Positions 57,935 to 64,000 of a DNA stretch of 64,000 nucleotides are shown in pieces. A program made the translations under genes and the position numbers. Position 1 is the stretch's first letter, and the number at the start of each line of letters is the position of its first letter. The stretch lies in the NCBI GenBank assembly GCA_037833965.1, contig AP031353.1, forward strand, positions 17,672,501-17,736,500, given 5' to 3'. Under the pieces are notes generated by a model that saw only the letters and a program-made list of their open reading frames with translations, made no database searches and was not told the DNA's origin. This stretch comes from Marchantia polymorpha subsp. ruderalis. Taxonomy: Eukaryota; Streptophyta; Marchantiopsida; Marchantiales; Marchantiaceae.

Positions 57935-59938
57935 ATGGCGGCTACCCCCGTGAAAGAAGAAGAGTTCGATGAGTCGGTGTATGAGAATATGATGATACCT
58001 ACCCCTGTTGGTGACTTCTACACCGTCCCTTATCGGGGACTCCTGGTGGCAGATGTGAGAAACGACGCCGATCGTTTCAAGGATGCGACTGATGTTCTGC
58101 GGTTCCTAGTACAGCACGACCCGCGCAGGGTGAATCACTCGCAAAAGCTCATCCGTAATGGTGCTGGCGATCCCATCGTTTTCCTTCAGAGAAAGGTTCG
58201 TGTGTGTGTGTGTGTCTCTCTCTCCTTTCCGAGGGTTCCGGATTCTCTGAACATTGAATTTTCTCCTCGGCTCTAACTTCACGAGAGTGATGACTGCAAG
58301 CAAGAGACGGAGGATTGGGATAGAAATTGGGCGACGTCGGCCTACGTCGAAGACATTCCGGTCTGGGAGGTTATTTTAGGAGTGGCATTAGACCACGGAG
58401 CCTCTGCTGACAGATTGGTTGTTAGGTCAATATGCAGACGATCTGCAAAGACCCATTGACTTTTTTCAAGGGATTAAGGGACGGGCATTAGCACGCATAT
58501 AATTTGAATGTTATACAACGAGTTTTGCTTTCTCTTCGATCCAGAGTAGTGTAATCCTGGCGCGTCATAATTCGGATAGTTCCGCTCGATCCGTTGAATC
58601 CTGTCAATGCAGAACGGCAATACGATACCGGATGTTTGGGGAAGTAATCTAGAAACAGACCAGAGAGAACATATGAGTATTTCGAAGGACAGAATACAGC
58701 ACGACGTATGCAGAGTAGAGACTGTAACATGGAAGGTTGATGAATGTGAATCTGACGCCTTTGTCGAAGATTGTTGTTACAGATGACGAGTCTACATTAC
58801 AGATGGAGTGCTTACCTAGGCGACAAAGAATCCGAGGAGAATTACTTGTTCACTATGAGAATGCCATCCGGTATTCATAAGCATGTCAAATTTCACATAT
58901 TCCTGCCTGGGAATCTGGATAAAAAGTCGCCCGACTTTGTTGTGAAGGGTGAATTCAAAGATCACACATACACCATATCTCACAGGGATGTGCCAGTAGC
59001 TCAGGTAATGCAGAGTTCATTCTCATCCTTCATTTCTTGTTTGTTCATGTTTGCAGTATTTTCTCCACAATTAGTGCTTTTACAACATCTTGTATTTTGA
59101 GATATTTCCAGGCCAGTGAGGTACATGAAATGGTGTGAGCTGAGTTGAGTTGGTGAAAGCTTTTCTTTCATAAATAACGCTGGCAGACGGTTCTGAATGG
59201 AATAGAGTAGGATCTTATCCTGCAATTTTGTTAGAGAAGCCAAGTAGCCATTGTTCTTCAGTTTATCTCGCTCGAGGCTGCTGATGAAACAGGGAAGGGA
59301 TTACCGACAAGTTAGATACGTAACTATTTGCACAACCTCACACTGTGCTCAGCTGTGAATGAAATATCTTTTCTAACACCAATTTTCATACATCGTTGTA
59401 TCAACTTCATGTTGTCTATCTGGATGTGGAAGAATACGCTTTGTGTTTATCTTCTGGTCTGAAGATGAAACGTTTTTGTTAACACGAATCGACTAGGGTG
59501 TATTGAAGTGGCTTGGACTCTATTAAACAAACTATAGTCTTGCGCCTCCCGACGAGGGATGCTCTGTCATCTGGGGTTACTGCCAGGAATATGTAGGTCT
59601 ACAAGAAGGAATTTCTTTTTAGTTTATCCTCCAAGTTGGATCCTTCCATTACCTTTCTGGATTTCAGTTTTGACCTCGTAAATCAGCGTCATCAACTTTT
59701 TTGGAAACTGATCATAGTACCTGACAAGAGTTAGCGCTGGATGCGGTCATGTGTGCAGATTGTGAAGAAGTTGGACATTGAGGCTATCAAACTAGATAAG
59801 AAAGATTATGCTATGAAGCTCTGTCCCGGAGCTGATCATGCTTTCGTCATTTCTGTAGTGTCTATTATAGAACAACTGAATGTGGACGGATTTCTGCCCA
59901 AACTTAGCAGAAATCCATCCACGAAAATTGTAAAGTAG
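57935..59938 (+). CDS. LURP-one-related (tubby-like fold) protein
   Basis: Three exons, 57935-58195, 58783-59004 and 59759-59938, join in phase (QRK|MTSLH, VAQ|IVKKL) to give 220 residues, the normal size for this family. Family-like blocks: YTVPYRGLLVADVRNDADRF, SQKLIRNGAGDPIVFLQRK, LHYRWSAYLGDKESEENYLF, then FVVKGEFKDHTYTISHRDVP, VAQIVKKL and YAMKLCPGADHAFVISVVSI, which fit the 12-strand barrel and C-terminal helix of LOR proteins. LURP1 itself acts in Arabidopsis defence against oomycetes; the general biochemical role of LOR proteins is unknown. ATG 57935 opens the conserved frame. Intron 1 begins with a GTGTGTGT/CTCTCT tract right after the donor. Confidence 0.85.
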
Positions 59939-62900
59939 AGCAGTACTTCTAAGTGTGGTAGTAAAATAACTCTAATGATTGTTTTTTATTCTCAGGTCTC
60001 ACGATTCTTCTGAGTCGTGAGACCTAACATAATTCATCTCTTGGACTGTAAACATAATTCATTCATATATCCTGTCGAGTTCACCTTCACGTACATTCTG
60101 GACTTCGGAAATTTGCCATTAATATAGGCATTTTTGTTCATCAGTCAACTAGCTTATTCGTCTCTGCTCCCTTCTTTGCCTTAAAGAGTGTCACGTGGAC
60201 ATCAGTTTGTTCCAATGTACTTGTGCTGTTCAGTTATTGCGGAGTATCGCAAAATTTCGTCAGTATTCAAGACGATGACTGGGTCAGATATTTCGTATTT
60301 TAAACGTTTTTTTGTCATGGAATAGACGTTATGACCTCGTCTCTAGCACAGCAGAACTATCTATTGTAGGGTAGGTGTTAGGTGGCGGCCTTTCGTGTCG
60401 AAAACCTCTCATTCTAGACGTGGCTACTACTTTGGAGCTGTGTTCTGAACACTAAGGCTATTAATCAACAGTCTCGAGATTGTAAATACTGCAGCAGAGA
60501 AGTTTTAACCAATCTCAAGGAGTTCATATCATCTGATCAGTACGTTTTTCACAATTCAGTTGTCAGATCACATCATTTTAGCTCTGCATAAAATGTAAAG
60601 TAAAGAATCCACTATAACCATTTGCAAGCAAAGAAGAGGCCTCGACTGCTTGCTGGTTAGAAAGAAGGTTGTTGGTTATTTAAAAGAAAGTATCGCAAGT
60701 TTACATTGATTGATTTGGTGTGTAAAAGAAAGTTAGGTGAAAATTAGTGCACAAAGTGTTCGTCTCCAACCGCTCCATGTTTCATTTTTCCTCATGTTTG
60801 TAACATCACATTAGAAACTTTGAGTCCAAACAAATAAAACATACAGGGCAGAGTAGTGACGGGGAGATAACCGTTGTCATTTCAATGCGTATTTCTAGGA
60901 GTAAATGAATGCTACATTCCATTTGTCAACCATCTATATGTTTTTCTCTCTCTTCCTACTTCATCTAGTAAAGCGTATGAAGATCATGGGTATCAACTCG
61001 CCATGAACATCCTAATGGAGTAAAAGAAGAAATTCGGTATCTCCGAAAGATTTGGAACCCTGTTTCCCGTTGACACCTCTCATTTACGAAGTGCATGCCC
61101 ACTTGAATGTGTTTTCATGAATATTTGTATCTCAAAGATCTCAAAGATATTCTCTTCATGCATGCATCAAGAGAGTTGGGTTTGTCTCATGTGACCCATC
61201 GAAGTGTAAAACCTCAATTAAATTGCAGTGACATGGGCTAGCACTACACCGGCTCGACTATTCAAATGCATGAAACATCGACTATCAAATGCTTAATATT
61301 TTGACAGTAAGTAGCATCCACAATTGAGTTTTCTGTTGTGAGCATGAGGTCATAATGTATAGTTTTCTCTTCTTTTCCTTGGCATCGGTCCTTCGCTATG
61401 TGCTTTGAACTTGTCGTTTCACCCCTCTTTGGTTGCACACAGGCTCGTCCTTGTTCACATCGAGCTCCTTGGAGATGAATTATTTAAACTAATGCAAGCA
61501 TTTGGTTACATGAATGAGGTAGGGTTTATTGACAGTGTATCAGAAGAATATGGGAAGCAATACATTGCTTAAAAGGGATTCACAGCTTGCATGAAAATGT
61601 CAACTATAAAGTGGTACCGGTATCAAGCGATCTTCGACCTGTTCAAAATCACAATACGCTACAATCGTGCACACGACGCAGTTTTAGAGAAGCAGGTCAA
61701 TAATGCAAACACAGTATTGTGAAAACACCATATACATTAGGTAACCTATGCACAAACTTCTTTCCACACGATATATCTCGAGAAGATGGTTGAGTGGCCT
61801 AAGGCGCAACAGTGGGAAAGGTATGCGAGTTCATGTGACATGTGCAAAAGAAATAACACGTGGGTCTGCTCTGATCGCCAGGATATCATCTTTTAATCAT
61901 GGTAGGTATAAGTTTCCTCTTTTCTAGCTGGCATCAATTTTCTTTCTTCTGAGTTCCAGTAAAAATAAGCAGTTCTGCTCCTTGGCGTGAAGAACAGGCA
62001 TATTATATATTCGCCGCTGAAGATGACAATCTGCAATTATTTCAAGACTGTCGCAGTAGTCTTGTTCGTAGCATCTCTCCGCGTTGACTATCAAAATTTG
62101 TTTCTTAAAGTTCACCGGTCTGATGGAAAGGGATGCTTTTTGTGGAGTAGTCATGCCAGAAATTACTCCGATCAAATACCTCTTTCGTTAGTTTTCGTAC
62201 TTCTCAGGATTACATAGACGGGGGAAAATGGTTCTGATACCCAAAAAATATGCATTTAAATAGCATTTGGATGGATCATGCTGTTAAGGTGATGTGTCTA
62301 TATTATAGTACATCAAGTAACAATATATATTTATTATGTAATCATCATCATTTGTTGAAATATGAATGCTCAATTGCTTGAATGTAAGATTTTATTCATA
62401 GATTCAAAAAAAATATATATCTGGACTATAATCATGTTCTTTTTTTTCTTGGGAATGAACTTGGGAGTCATTAATTGATAATATCTGATTGAAAAATGCT
62501 TCAAAATAGAAAGTTGAAAGTTGACATAGCTTTGACATGTAGTCTTGACCTGAAAGGGTTATAAAATTTGACCAAACTTACAACGTCTAGCCTACCTACA
62601 ATGAATATTTAATTCCAATCCAATCTGTAAAAAGTCAGCTTACGTAAAAGACTAAGCAAGCCTCCCAAACGAAGCCAGAATGAACCCTATCGAAAAACAT
62701 AAAATAAAGGGGAGCTTAATTACTGTCGTATACCAGCCGGTTTCAAAACTTCCAGTTCCAATCAAAGCAGTTCGTAAAGTCCCTCATTTTTAAGTTATAA
62801 TAGTAACCACGACGCTTCCTTCCCGGAATTAAGGATAGGATAAACCAGCGCTTAGCGCCTCGGGTTTTCACATTCGTTGTTACAAATATATAAATTATTT

Positions 62901-63411
62901 CCACTTTTACGAAAAAAAAGATACGATTTATGGATAACCAATTGAGTTTCAAATCCCTAGTACTTACTTTATCAAAAAGGATACATAAATGTCAAACAGT
63001 ATCTGCGCACATGGAAGATCCGATGACGAGATCGGGTCCGTATGATTGATGGTTCAATTGTCGTGAATACAAAGGACGGGGACTCCGCGGCCTGTATTAG
63101 ATATCGGTAACAGCGTCCCATCTTGTCCAATGGTGGGTTTCGGGGATGTTCGAGGCGGACGACCACTTTGCTGTTCATTACGACATCAGTCGTATTGAAC
63201 AGCAAGTCTTTCGGTCTGTCTCTGTCTGTGCTGGACTTTGTCAATGGAGCTCAGGTCAGGCCATTTGGTTCTTAAATTTCAATTTGATAGCTTGTGGTAT
63301 GAATTGGAGCCAAGAGTCTTTGCCATAGAGAGCTGATGTTCGAGTGACTGGTGATAGTGAAGAGCGTCTCAATCAGTGTGTACGGAGTCAACACGCGGAC
63401 ATTCACAACTT
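59939..63411. other. Intergenic region, nothing coding supported
   Basis: A perfect 10-bp hairpin sits in the presumed 3' UTR (59995-60024). Short frames elsewhere (for example 61924-62175 minus) have no recognisable features. Confidence 0.45.
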
Positions 63412-64000
63412 ATGGCCACTGGAGTATCGATGGAGAGTAATGCTCTGCGCCACATCGTGATGATCAAAGTGGCAGACAAGGAGAACATTGTTAAGATGTT
63501 GCAAAAGTTGGAAATTCTCGGGGAAGGAATTCCTGGAGTTCAATGGAATACTTTCACAGTGAACACTGATATTGGTATCTCATTTGCTCGCTTCAACATC
63601 GCTTGTTTCTCTTCTGTTATATGATGGACCTGGAAGAAACTACGAGTTTCAAATTACTTGATGACATATCAGATGTGTTCGGCATTGTTGATTCATTGGA
63701 CGTTTAGTAGTGTCTCAGTTTCTGGGACACTTCCTGAATTTTGTGTCCAGATTACATCTATCGAGCTAGTGTATGTTCTTCAATGATTGCTCATGAACCG
63801 CTCAACTGCATGCCCATTGATTTATGTATTTGAGCTATCTCAAGCATAAATTGATCAGCTTATATCTGCTGAGAACTGGATTCTCTCAACCTTCATAACA
63901 ATTTTTGTATGGTCTTTCTCTCTGACACTTACAGTTGTATATGTTCTCTGCGCAGGCCTCATCGAAACAAATTATGACATGGTACTGACAATAGACTTCC
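63412..64000 (+). CDS. Dabb (stress-response A/B barrel) protein, 5' part only
   Basis: Exon 1 runs 63412-63574 and ends in phase 1 (GATATTG|GTATCT). Exon 2 starts after GCGCAG at 63956 and runs off the window. The joined start reads MESNALRHIVMIKVADKENI, then LEILGEGIPGVQWNTFTVNT and DIGLIETNYDMVLTIDF. HIV-x-IKV, IPGVQW and a strand ending VLTIDF fit the Dabb fold, small dimeric alpha+beta barrels such as plant HS1/SP1-like stress proteins. Two starts are possible: ATG 63412 or ATG 63430; the second begins with MESNALRH, more usual for the family. Confidence 0.72.

Overview
The window looks like nuclear DNA of a land plant outside the seed plants, most likely a bryophyte and possibly a liverwort. 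The evidence is introns with GT/AG borders, plant gene families (root-cap domain, LURP-one-related, LPR-type ferroxidase, plant BRD-type bromodomain, Dabb barrel) and a Ty3/gypsy element carrying a cytosine methyltransferase domain. The species assignment is an inference; no marker in the window settles it. Plant genes are sparse, small and separated by several kb of transposon-derived or featureless DNA.

Layout. (1) 1-7.7 kb: a decayed Ty1/copia element (649-7028, LTRs plus a perfect 5-bp target duplication) sits inside a minus-strand reading frame that continues on both sides. (2) 8.2-13.5 kb: very AT-rich DNA holding the ghost of a Ty3/gypsy pol. (3) 14.5-16.6 kb: an intact seven-exon erlin-like SPFH gene. 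(4) 17.1-18.0 kb: a Mutator-like non-autonomous element with long terminal inverted repeats and an internal duplicated exon-like segment. (5) 19.6-21.0 kb: a two-exon secreted root-cap-domain gene (minus). (6) 25.9-34.4 kb: a Ty3/gypsy element with the order gag, protease, DNA cytosine methyltransferase, RT, RNase H, integrase, PHD finger. It is broken by stops, frameshifts and a nested LTR-like insertion inside the methyltransferase. (7) 34.8-42.8 kb: a minus-strand BRD-type bromodomain gene, probably a pseudogene. Its second bromodomain half and middle exons are not found, and their place is taken by a tandem array of ~0.43-kb units, most carrying a long hairpin. (8) 52.4-54.4 kb: an intact two-exon LPR1-type multicopper oxidase. 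(9) 55.1 kb: tRNA-Lys(CUU), minus. (10) 57.9-59.9 kb: a three-exon LURP-one-related gene. (11) 63.4 kb to the edge: the first exons of a Dabb-domain gene.

The cellular genes do not form a pathway. Each appears to be an independent transcription unit (membrane scaffold, cell-wall or secreted protein, ferroxidase, tubby-like fold protein, stress-barrel protein). The most notable system is the retroelement that joins a DNA methyltransferase (writer) with a PHD finger (probable chromatin reader). Related retroelement-encoded methyltransferases are known in charophyte algae and dinoflagellates, so the concept is not new. This host, the PHD partner and the architecture deserve a check. Coordinates of exons come from reading-frame continuity plus GT/AG borders, with no transcript support.
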